DNA from: Rhodospirillaceae bacterium
GTDB taxonomy: Bacteria; Pseudomonadota; Alphaproteobacteria; UBA828
Reading direction: 5' to 3'
Length of the DNA: 32,439 nucleotides
Assembly (NCBI GenBank): GCA_002717225.1
Contig: PBDG01000005.1
Location: 1 to 32,439 of the forward strand
Shown: piece after piece, positions 1 to 5,591 of the stretch
How the letters are laid out: each line of letters opens with the position of its first letter
Numbering within the stretch: position 1 is the stretch's first letter
Translations under genes and position numbers: made by a program
Notes under the pieces: generated by a model
What the model was told of the DNA's origin: nothing
The model's input: only the letters and a program-made list of their open reading frames with translations
Database searches by the model: none

Positions 1-75
1 AAGGCCCCCAAAGGGCGAGCCAAGCGATATCCAGTTATAGTTTGGGTCTGTTTGAGCTGTTGTTACGTATGCCAT
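1..75 (-). CDS. Unknown protein, N-terminus only (runs off left edge)
   Basis: The first 25 codons of a leftward gene are visible, starting at the ATG complementary to 73-75 and still open at the window edge. The protein begins MAYVTTAQTDPNYNWISLG. A good ribosome site (GGAAGGGAAC) lies just upstream, inside the last codons of the 51-aa gene at 81-236, and the spacing fits an operon. Nothing in these 25 residues identifies the family. The same stretch also contains an opposite-strand open frame, which lacks a ribosome site and is treated as a shadow. Confidence 0.6.
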   Translation of the reverse strand, partial: MAYVTTAQTDPNYNWISLGSPFGGL

Positions 76-80
76 TGTTT

Positions 81-236
81 TTAGTTCCCTTCCAGTTGTT
101 GTTGAATGTCTTTTTTGCCTTGTCGGCGTTCTTTGGTCTTCAATGTCTTTTCTGCTCGCGGCGCCGCTTTCCGCCCCCGGCGCGTATGACGCGCACCGGA
201 GTGTTTCAAGCTGTTCACCTTGTTTGAGTCGTTCAT
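81..236 (-). CDS. Small highly basic protein, 51 aa, unknown function
   Basis: This short leftward gene starts at the ATG complementary to 234-236, preceded by a strong AGGGGGAG ribosome site three bases away. It ends in TAA at 81-83. The product is 51 residues and very basic: a central stretch with HTRRGRKAAPRAEK and KERRQGKK, no cysteines, and a Q/E-rich C-terminus. Such composition is typical of small nucleic-acid-binding proteins, but no named family is recognised. It lies 9 bases downstream of the 87-aa gene and 5 bases upstream of the partial gene at the edge, so the three look co-transcribed. An opposite-strand frame of similar length has no ribosome site, which is why this reading is preferred. 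Confidence 0.65.
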   Translation of the reverse strand: MNDSNKVNSLKHSGARHTRRGRKAAPRAEKTLKTKERRQGKKDIQQQLEGN

Positions 237-245
237 TGGCTCCCC

Positions 246-509
246 CTAGCAAGTGCACACGTAGTCAATGAACAGAGCGTTCAGCTTTTCCAAGGTAGGC
301 ACGTTGTATTTTGTCCATGCGAAATTGGGGTAATTATTGTCCATTTCACTCAGACAGTATTCCCAGTCCATTGAACCACCGTCTAAGGACTTGGCAGGCT
401 TTTTCCACATGACAAAAACACGACCGGTTGTGGTTTGACGTGTTTTGAGTACCGTTCCATTGTGGGCCGACACTTTCGAAAGGACTTTGTTGTGTGTTTT
501 ATAGTTCAT
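246..509 (-). CDS. Small conserved-looking protein of unknown function, 87 aa
   Basis: This leftward gene starts at the ATG complementary to 507-509 with an AAGGA ribosome site eight bases upstream, which makes the start convincing. The 87-residue product is rich in aromatic residues and ends in the tripeptide Cys-Thr-Cys. The first half is polar and basic (VLKTRQTTTGRVFVMWKKPAK), followed by an acidic, tryptophan-containing stretch (SMDWEYCLSEMDNNYPNFAW). It has no membrane segment or obvious motif. It is the first well-supported gene of the leftward group, immediately below the divergent control region, where phages often place early host-takeover genes. That role is inference from position only. 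Confidence 0.65.
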   Translation of the reverse strand: MNYKTHNKVLSKVSAHNGTVLKTRQTTTGRVFVMWKKPAKSLDGGSMDWEYCLSEMDNNYPNFAWTKYNVPTLEKLNALFIDYVCTC

Positions 510-694
510 TGTTTGTTCCTTGTGTTTGTTTGTGCCCTGACCTTACCACCGGTAGTAAACCCTGTAAACAGCTGAATGTCGTTTTTTTTATAAGTTGTTG
601 AAACTATAGGTGATAAAAGTTCTGTTCTATGTGTGGAAATGGCGCTACCAGGGGTAAAAGGTTTGGCAGAATTGCCACCCATGGCGCGCCACAA
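506..694 (-). CDS. Doubtful small ORF in the divergent control region
   Basis: An open leftward frame of up to 62 codons (TTG start at 694, or 58 codons from an ATG at 682) ends in a TGA that overlaps the ATG of the 87-aa gene in an ATGA arrangement. This is the only argument for it. There is no ribosome site before either start. The product is threonine-rich with no motif. The same DNA carries the promoter-like hexamers and dyad symmetries described separately. It may be a short leader gene or, more likely, a non-coding divergent regulatory region. Confidence 0.25.
   Translation of the reverse strand: MWRAMGGNSAKPFTPGSAISTHRTELLSPIVSTTYKKNDIQLFTGFTTGGKVRAQTNTRNKQ
544..554. promoter_or_regulatory. 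Operator-like dyad TACC-ACC-GGTA (site 1)
   Basis: An 11-base dyad with perfect 4-base arms, TACC and GGTA, separated by three bases. It sits about 35 bases upstream of the first strong leftward gene. A second copy of the same arms with the same spacing lies at 646-656. A pair of equal half-site arrangements between divergent genes looks like a repressor target, but no binding protein can be assigned. Confidence 0.35.
587..616 (-). promoter_or_regulatory. Candidate leftward sigma70-type promoter
   Basis: Reading leftward, TTATCA (complement of 611-616) is followed after 18 bases by TATAAA (complement of 587-592), close to the sigma70 consensus hexamers. It would drive the minus-strand genes at 509 and below, and it lies between the two TACC-N3-GGTA dyads. 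Hexamer matches of this quality arise by chance in AT-rich DNA, so this is tentative. Confidence 0.3.
646..656. promoter_or_regulatory. Operator-like dyad TACC-AGG-GGTA (site 2)
   Basis: Second copy of the 11-base dyad, with identical arms and 3-base spacing, 47-57 bases upstream of the HTH gene start at 703. A further short dyad, TGGCA-GAAT-TGCCA, follows at 664-677. These symmetries are concentrated in the gap between divergent genes, as expected of an operator region. Confidence 0.35.
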
Positions 695-702
695 TTGGGG
701 AG

Positions 703-1335
703 TTGTTGAGGTGGTTCGCTTGTTTAGATGATATCATGCCGGGCATGAAGAACGTATCAAAGAAGGTTTTACAGTACGTCGGCACCATCAACAGAGGCAA
801 CGTTCAGCGGGCGCTACAATCCTGTTTGATGCAAGCCGAGGTTGATATGCCACTCTATCGGCAATTGGCTGCACTTGATATCCAGCTAGAGGTAGAGCAG
901 ACGGCATTGCTTCACATTGACGACAAAGCGCGCAATTTCAATAATCCGGCCAGACTCGCAGCAACTTACTCGACAGTAAAGGACCTATTGAAACCTGCCG
1001 ACAACGAACGGCAAGCATTGGATGATGGTTGGGACACGTTACTGACAGAGGATTCAGACACCGAACAGTCAGAAGCTATGCCACAACTCGCAGTTGTTGA
1101 ACCTGCCGAACCTAGTCCTCCCCCTATGGGGGATTGTGTGGGTACTGGTAAGGATGGTGATAGTGGGAACGGTTTACCTTTGTCACACAAGCGGCATCGC
1201 CTCGACACCCTCACACGTCGTCGAATTGAGGTGGCGCTACGTGGCCCCCGTCCCAACAAGGCGGAGATAGCCAGGACCGTTGGCGTGAGCAGGTCCACAG
1301 TAGACCGTATCTCCCGTCAGATCGATTCGGCGTAA
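703..1335 (+). CDS. Protein with C-terminal helix-turn-helix; putative regulator
   Basis: The product is 210 residues if it starts at TTG 703, where a GGGGAG sequence abuts the start. An ATG at 736 (199 aa) is possible but has no ribosome site. Residues about 16-110 look mainly helical. Residues 111-165 form an acidic, proline- and glycine-rich linker. Residues 166-207 form a basic segment ending in a helix-turn-helix of the resolvase/transposase-like type (NKAEIARTVGVSRSTVDRI). The layout (oligomerisation domain, linker, C-terminal HTH) suits a DNA-binding regulator. It also resembles small-terminase logic, but the HTH is at the wrong end for the common families and the terminase gene is 1.7 kb away. 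It flanks the divergent region with two operator-like dyads, so local regulation is the best inference. Confidence 0.7.
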   Translation: MLRWFACLDDIMPGMKNVSKKVLQYVGTINRGNVQRALQSCLMQAEVDMPLYRQLAALDIQLEVEQTALLHIDDKARNFNNPARLAATYSTVKDLLKPADNERQALDDGWDTLLTEDSDTEQSEAMPQLAVVEPAEPSPPPMGDCVGTGKDGDSGNGLPLSHKRHRLDTLTRRRIEVALRGPRPNKAEIARTVGVSRSTVDRISRQIDSA

Positions 1336-1810
1336 GTGCCCGAAATCATTGCCCTTTCCTCGACCCCCACCCCCATGTACCCGATTTGGCCTCCGAGTCC
1401 GTCCGTCCATCCTCTGGGTACTTCACACTGGCTATCGGGAATTTCAGATTTGACCCCCCAGGAGTCCCAGGGCCGGGCCACCGGATTAGTACATTCAATT
1501 AGGGTTTATGGGTAATTAATGACCTACCCTTATTAAGCCTGACTTATGCGGCATGGTGTCCGAAAGGGACCCAAGCTAGGATTGGACTTTGTTGTTTAAT
1601 GATGTGGGCTTTTAGCGCGGGTCTATTCGACCCGTGAAATACTATAAGTTGTTAGCAGGTGAGCGTTAGCGAACTCTTTATTAGATTCTAGCACGATTTT
1701 GCAGTCTTGAACAGCGGGTTTTTTTTGACCCCTCTGGGGGAAAACTGTGGATAAGCTGTTGAAGAAAAATAATGATTTGGTGATTATTTTCGATTCCTTA
1801 TACTGTCGCT
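1336..1810. other. 475-base non-coding region with origin-like and regulatory signals
   Basis: No convincing gene is present on either strand. The stretch holds four C-tracts at 1352-1382 (a possible G-quadruplex on the minus strand), a GGGTA...TACCC inverted repeat at 1510-1529, and a CGGGTC-TATTC-GACCCG hairpin at 1618-1634 without a T-run. It also holds a perfect 9-base match to the DnaA box (TGTGGATAA, 1746-1754), then an AT-rich stretch and a promoter. It could contain the packaging site or a replication origin, but the sequence alone does not decide this. Confidence 0.5.
1777..1804 (+). promoter_or_regulatory. Candidate promoter, possibly giving a leaderless transcript
   Basis: TTGGTG at 1777-1782 and TATACT at 1799-1804 are separated by 16 bases and resemble sigma70 -35 and -10 hexamers. 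The expected start point, 6-7 bases after the -10, falls on or next to the ATG at 1811. That gene has no Shine-Dalgarno sequence, so a leaderless message is possible. Confidence 0.35.
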
Positions 1811-2131
1811 ATGACAGACCAGCTCATCAGTCAGCTTGTAGACTTTGGTGCCCTTGGTTTGTTCTCTGGCTTTTTAGTATATCAGTTTATTCAGATGCAA
1901 AAGAGATTAGATAGTCTTGTGGAGAGGTTCCAGGAGCAGGTCAATGCAATTGGTGAAGATTTTGATAAGCGGGTAGAAGAAATGCGCGCACGGTATGATG
2001 TGGTGATTGCCGACATCCGAAGTGACTGCCGTGAGAACGAGGCTCGGCTACAAAACGAGGTCAAAGAGGCGCAGCGTGAGTTGCTGGCCAGGGAGCGCCA
2101 ATCGTTGGCGAATATTAAGATAGGTGATTGA
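1811..2131 (+). CDS. Small membrane protein with long coiled coil
   Basis: The 106-residue product has one N-terminal hydrophobic segment (about residues 12-30, FGALGLFSGFLVYQF). A highly charged heptad-like helix follows to the C-terminus (RLDSLVERFQEQ, RENEARLQNEVKEAQRELLARE). This is the plan of phage holin-accessory/BhlA-like or inner-membrane spanin-type proteins, but no family signature is decisive. It sits far from the endolysin, directly after the non-coding region, and has no Shine-Dalgarno sequence before its ATG. The segment after the membrane helix resembles the equivalent part of the 66-aa protein at 4820-5020 (QMQKRLDSL versus RVQERLDKL), suggesting related proteins. Confidence 0.65.
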   Translation: MTDQLISQLVDFGALGLFSGFLVYQFIQMQKRLDSLVERFQEQVNAIGEDFDKRVEEMRARYDVVIADIRSDCRENEARLQNEVKEAQRELLARERQSLANIKIGD

Positions 2132-2191
2132 TTTATTCTTACTGGTCGTTATTTCTTGGGTGGGGCTGTTTATTGTTGCGGAAGTAACTGG

Positions 2192-2527
2192 CTAGTTCGC
2201 TCGCTCCCACCACTCTTTTAGAAAGTCTTCAAAGTCATCCAGCATCATTACAACGTAAGGCTGTTTCCTGTCCTCTTTGATAACGGCCAGCGGAATGCGA
2301 CCCTTCGGGCAAGTGCTAACGGCAGTGTTCAATGCTCGTCTTACCGGTGGCCTTGCGCCCACCTTACACTCAATATGGAGTGGTCCCGCCTGGACATCGG
2401 GCACATCCTCGGCGCCGCCTTGAGTTTGTAAGCCTCGTTTGGCTTCGCATCCCGGCATTACCTCTCGTAGCCTTCGGGCCACTTCTCGTTCCCAATTATG
2501 TCCCTTTGTTCTTTGATATTTACTCAT
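2192..2527 (-). CDS. PD-(D/E)XK endonuclease, Holliday-junction-resolvase-like
   Basis: This 111-residue nuclease-fold protein would cut branched or replicating DNA. The motif set is complete: an N-terminal helix with WERE (E13/E15), D44 in DVPD, and the catalytic IECK (E53, K55) on the following strand. A later helix and strand pattern (RIPLAVIKEDRKQPYVVMML) is typical of the Hjc-like phage endonucleases. The start is the ATG complementary to 2525-2527, preceded by AAAGGGA at good spacing. It is the only minus-strand gene inside the rightward region, converging with the gene ending at 2131 and diverging from the terminase operon. That position suggests independent transcription or later insertion. 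Its role could be resolving recombination intermediates before packaging. Confidence 0.8.
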   Translation of the reverse strand: MSKYQRTKGHNWEREVARRLREVMPGCEAKRGLQTQGGAEDVPDVQAGPLHIECKVGARPPVRRALNTAVSTCPKGRIPLAVIKEDRKQPYVVMMLDDFEDFLKEWWERAN

Positions 2528-2601
2528 GGCGTTTTCCCTTTGTGGTTGAACTGCTCATATGGGCACTGTAACATTGCCAGGTTGTAGCATAGGATAAAAA
2601 G

Positions 2602-3051
2602 ATGGGAAACGAATCAACGACAGCGACTTTCAAAGTAGACGAAACTCTTTACCATGACCTGCAGTTACTGAAGGAAAGAACGGGTATTCCTATTCGGGTA
2701 ATAGTCGATCTCCTCGGAGAGCTGGCCGCATCTGCACTTCAGACGAGAGTAAGAGGTGAATGGGAAGAACCACAAGAAAGGTTCCTGCCAAACCAAGGCC
2801 AAAAAATTGTTCATATGAGCAATCACGTCCATAAACGACTTAGCTCGCTAACAAAAAAGATTGGCCTAAACGTAACAACTGCAGTCAATGAGGCCTTCTA
2901 TTCAAAAAGAAGCGACATCAATAAACTCAAAGGACTTCGGCTAGAAAAGATGAACCAATGCTGGAACGCTACCTGCGAAACGGCAGAGCTTGCGAGCAAA
3001 CGGCGAATCATTCAAGCGAAGCAACAGGCCCCCCTGGTGCAAGCCCAGTGA
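2602..3051 (+). CDS. Tandem ribbon-helix-helix protein; small terminase candidate
   Basis: The 149-residue product appears to contain two ribbon-helix-helix units. Residues 7-46 have strand TATFKVD and helices ETLYHDLQLLKERTG and IPIRVIVDLLGELAA. Residues 67-101 have strand QKIVHMS and helices NHVHKRLSSLTKKIG and NVTTAVNEAFYSK. Such units normally dimerise and place a strand in the DNA major groove; two in one chain could give a single-chain dimer. The gene has a good ribosome site (AGGA, eight bases) and overlaps the large terminase by four bases (GTGA). In most tailed phages the gene immediately before the large terminase is the small terminase that recognises the packaging site. That role is inferred from position, and a regulator is the alternative. 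The C-terminus is basic and glutamine-rich. Confidence 0.65.
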   Translation: MGNESTTATFKVDETLYHDLQLLKERTGIPIRVIVDLLGELAASALQTRVRGEWEEPQERFLPNQGQKIVHMSNHVHKRLSSLTKKIGLNVTTAVNEAFYSKRSDINKLKGLRLEKMNQCWNATCETAELASKRRIIQAKQQAPLVQAQ

Positions 3052-4823
3052 CAAAGGCCGAGTTCTGGAACAGATGCAGGAACGATAGACGGTTTTTCTT
3101 TAAGAAATGCCTGCGTATTCGTGTGCAAACGGCAGACGGAGCCTACCGAATGCGCCCGTTCATCCTCAACAGAGAGCAGGAAATGGTTGTCAGTTGGATG
3201 GAAGAGCAAGAAAGAGCGGGTAAACCTGTGCGGTTTATTATTCTAAAGGCCCGCCAGCTCGGAATGACAACCCTTGCAATGGCTATTTGGTTCCACCTGT
3301 GCGTGTTTAGAGACCTTATTCGCTGCCAGGTGGTGGGTCACCGCCAAGAAGATACCCGTAAGATTTCTGAAATGCCCCACTTGATGAACAGCAACCTTCC
3401 TTCGGTAATAGCCCCCAGGTGTGAAGCAAAAAAGGTTCGGCTTAATCTGTACTGGGAAAACGGTTCATGGCTTGAGCTGACAACACAGGGTGGTGAAGAG
3501 GGTGGCCGTGGCGCAACGCCAACAGCGGTTCACGCAACAGAGCTTAGTTCTTGGGATATCTTGCGTGTTCAGTCAGAAGCGGAGAAGGTGCTTCAAGGGT
3601 ATTTTTCTCCAGTGAACTTGGTTGCAGGCACATATCTTGGGTGTGAATCAACTGCCGGTATGGCCGCTGGTTCGATGTATTCTCGGTTTATTGACGCACA
3701 TACTGGACCGCCCGGCCTATGGAAGAGCTTCTTTTTCTCATGGAAAGGTGTTCCAAAGTATTGCCTTTCTGTGTCTAAAGAAGACCAAGAAAAAGACGCC
3801 CTAATGAAACTCCACTATAAAAAGGGCAACGCGGCAGCGGCAAAAAAGATTGCAGATGGGTTTGGCTACAGCCAAATCTGGTTTGAAAGAGCAATAGAAT
3901 ACGACTTGCTGGTTGGCGAGGTGCAATGGGCAATTGCCAAAGTCAGGGAGATGAGCGGGGACCTTCGGCGGTTTGACCAGGAGTTCCCGTTGTCTTGGCA
4001 AGATGCGTTTGTTGCTGGCGGTCGCCCGGTGTTTGAGCAAGACATTATTGGGAAGTGGGACAGGCAAGACCTGCCAGAGACTGCGCTGATGGGGTCTCAC
4101 CTTTATATGAAAGGTAACAATATTGCGCTAAACCCCGTGGGGGCGGACTGGACTGTTTATGTTCCACCAAGAGACCACCATGAATATATTGTCGGCGTTG
4201 ATTGCGCGTCTGGCGTAAAAGACGGGGACTACTCTCCAATTATTGTGTTTGACAGACACACCAGGGAGATTGTGGCTCAGATGTACGCAAAGATGCCGCC
4301 AGACGAAACAGCGGACCAGGCCGTGTTGGCCGCAAAGTGGTACAACTCGGCTTACCTGATTCCAGAGATAAACAACCACGGCTATGCCTGCGTCAAAAGA
4401 ATACTAGAGCTGAACTACCCAATGCACAGAAGGCATCCAAACAGAGAGCTTTCTACGCAAACACCATGGAGTGAGGCATTTGGCTTTATGACTACACGGT
4501 CTACAAGGCAGATGATTATTGACACCCTGGCACAAGCTGTTCGTGAAAACTCAATTACAGTCTGGAGTAAAGAGCTAATAACAGAGATGCGTACATTTGT
4601 TTACAACCAGCGGGGCCGGGCTGATCACATGGGCGGGCGGCACTCAGATGCAATCATTGCAACATGCTTATGCCTCTATGCTGACGCCATTAGAACACCG
4701 CCAGAGCCACTGTTTTATGAAAAGCAAGAGGAGGAATACGATTCAGACCTTCAAAGGTGGCGCGCAGAGCGACGAGGCAAAAAGAAATCTTCCCCTCACC
4801 CAAGGCTAGGGTCGTTTGCATGA
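3048..4823 (+). CDS. terL: Terminase large subunit
   Basis: This is the motor ATPase and nuclease that packages DNA into the procapsid through the portal. The start chosen is GTG 3048, which overlaps the upstream stop as GTGA. An ATG at 2958 would overlap by 94 bases and add residues unlike the family. The product is 591 residues. The ATPase domain has a Walker A-like loop KARQLGMTT at 67-75 and an acidic motif around VHATELSSW (E165). The RNase H-fold nuclease carries the three expected acidic sites: D385 in VGVDCASG, E440 in IPEINN, and D534 in GGRHSDAIIA. The sequence between them is full length with no frameshift. It leads the head-gene operon and overlaps the next gene by ATGA. Confidence 0.95.
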   Translation: MTKAEFWNRCRNDRRFFFKKCLRIRVQTADGAYRMRPFILNREQEMVVSWMEEQERAGKPVRFIILKARQLGMTTLAMAIWFHLCVFRDLIRCQVVGHRQEDTRKISEMPHLMNSNLPSVIAPRCEAKKVRLNLYWENGSWLELTTQGGEEGGRGATPTAVHATELSSWDILRVQSEAEKVLQGYFSPVNLVAGTYLGCESTAGMAAGSMYSRFIDAHTGPPGLWKSFFFSWKGVPKYCLSVSKEDQEKDALMKLHYKKGNAAAAKKIADGFGYSQIWFERAIEYDLLVGEVQWAIAKVREMSGDLRRFDQEFPLSWQDAFVAGGRPVFEQDIIGKWDRQDLPETALMGSHLYMKGNNIALNPVGADWTVYVPPRDHHEYIVGVDCASGVKDGDYSPIIVFDRHTREIVAQMYAKMPPDETADQAVLAAKWYNSAYLIPEINNHGYACVKRILELNYPMHRRHPNRELSTQTPWSEAFGFMTTRSTRQMIIDTLAQAVRENSITVWSKELITEMRTFVYNQRGRADHMGGRHSDAIIATCLCLYADAIRTPPEPLFYEKQEEEYDSDLQRWRAERRGKKKSSPHPRLGSFA

Positions 4824-5020
4824 TTGCTGTTTGGGTTGCGATATGTTGTCTTATCTTTCTATTTGGTTGGGTGTTGGGTTATCTTATGCGAGTGCAAGAG
4901 AGACTAGATAAGCTACTTGCACAAAAAGAAAAGCAAGCGAAGGCGCTTGAGCAGAAGTGGGCGGCGTTTGATTCCTCTGGTCACAGGGGCGACTTTGAGC
5001 GCGCACTAAGGAGAAGGTAA
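4820..5020 (+). CDS. Small single-pass membrane protein, 66 aa
   Basis: The start is the ATG that overlaps the terminase stop (ATGA). An upstream in-frame start at 4757 would lie inside the terminase gene and is less likely. The protein has a strong N-terminal membrane segment (residues 2-23, with IAVWVAICCLIFLFGWVLG) and then a charged helix (RVQERLDKLLAQKEKQAKAL) and a basic C-terminus. It lies between terminase and portal, an unusual place for a lysis gene. Function is unknown; a membrane or procapsid-associated role is possible. The juxtamembrane stretch resembles that of the 106-aa protein at 1811-2131. Confidence 0.65.
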   Translation: MIAVWVAICCLIFLFGWVLGYLMRVQERLDKLLAQKEKQAKALEQKWAAFDSSGHRGDFERALRRR

Positions 5021-5022
5021 AA

Positions 5023-5334
5023 ATGGATCCAGTAACAATTGCCGCAATCATTTCAGGCGTGGCTGGTATTACACAGTCAGCAATTGGCGCAGCCACGCAA
5101 CCCGACCCGGTAGCTCCACCACCGCCACTTGAACCTCAAAGGCGACCAGCAACCGGCGGGTTTCAGCAATCAATATCTGGGCCACCGCAACTTCCGCCAC
5201 CGCCGCAGCTAATGTCAATGCCGCAACTTCCGCCAGCGCCACAAAAGGCACCCGGCCCGGTTCCAGGCCTTTCTACGCTTGGCCAGGCCCCAGACCCTGT
5301 TGCTGCGCTTAGGTCTGTTCGCATGGGAGTGTAA
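5023..5334 (+). CDS. Proline-rich small protein, 103 aa
   Basis: The ATG at 5023 is preceded by AAGGAGAAGG, a strong ribosome site, and follows the previous stop by two bases. The N-terminus is small and hydrophobic (VTIAAIISGVAGITQSAIGAA, with alternating glycine and alanine). The remaining residues are dominated by Pro, Gln and Leu, including PPPPQLMSMPQLPPAPQKAP. This looks like a hydrophobic anchor followed by an extended, disordered arm. It is likely a minor virion or assembly protein given its place between terminase and portal, but no family is recognised. Confidence 0.65.
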   Translation: MDPVTIAAIISGVAGITQSAIGAATQPDPVAPPPPLEPQRRPATGGFQQSISGPPQLPPPPQLMSMPQLPPAPQKAPGPVPGLSTLGQAPDPVAALRSVRMGV

Positions 5335-5336
5335 TT

Positions 5337-5591
5337 GTGGCTTATGACTTTCTGCCGTCTGACGAAGAGCGGGTTGAAAGAAGGCCGCAAGGGCTATTAG
5401 ACCTTGCATTTGACCCCGAATTCCTGAGAAACCTATCTGCAACACAACAGCAGTACGGGGTGGTTTCGACGGCGAAGCCCCCGGCCCCCCCAGGGAGCTT
5501 TCGTCCTGACGTTGCAATAAATCGACTCAAGCGGTCGTCTGTCATCTCGCCAAGGCTGTTGGCTGCGTTGACTAAAAGAGGAGAAAGCTGA
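5337..5591 (+). CDS. Small unknown protein before portal, 84 aa
   Basis: The gene starts at GTG 5337, two bases after the preceding stop, with GGGAGTG upstream as a ribosome site. It ends in TGA sharing one base with the portal ATG (TGATG). The protein is charged at the N-terminus (PSDEERVERRPQ) and proline-containing in the middle (KPPAPPGSFRP), with a basic C-terminus (LKRSSVISPRLLAALTKR). No membrane segment or known motif is visible. Tight coupling to the portal gene suggests a head-assembly accessory role, which is inference. Confidence 0.6.
   Translation: MAYDFLPSDEERVERRPQGLLDLAFDPEFLRNLSATQQQYGVVSTAKPPAPPGSFRPDVAINRLKRSSVISPRLLAALTKRGES

Noticed and set aside
42-227. Rightward 61-codon frame starting with TTG
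   Set aside because: It has no ribosome site and lies opposite two leftward genes (1-75 and 81-236) that each have strong ribosome sites and operon spacing.
966-1298. 110-codon antisense frame within the HTH gene
   Set aside because: Serine/arginine-rich composition and lack of a ribosome site mark it as a shadow of the + strand gene.
1374-1514. 46-codon frame in the non-coding region
   Set aside because: Its ATG is preceded only by C-tracts, with no ribosome site, and the translation is proline/serine-rich without pattern.
1617-1635. CGGGTC-TATTC-GACCCG hairpin as a terminator
   Set aside because: There is no T-run on either strand after the stem.
2958-3047. Extended N-terminus of the large terminase from ATG 2958
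   Set aside because: It would overlap the upstream gene by 94 bases; GTG 3048 gives a GTGA overlap like the many other four-base overlaps here, and family-like sequence begins there.
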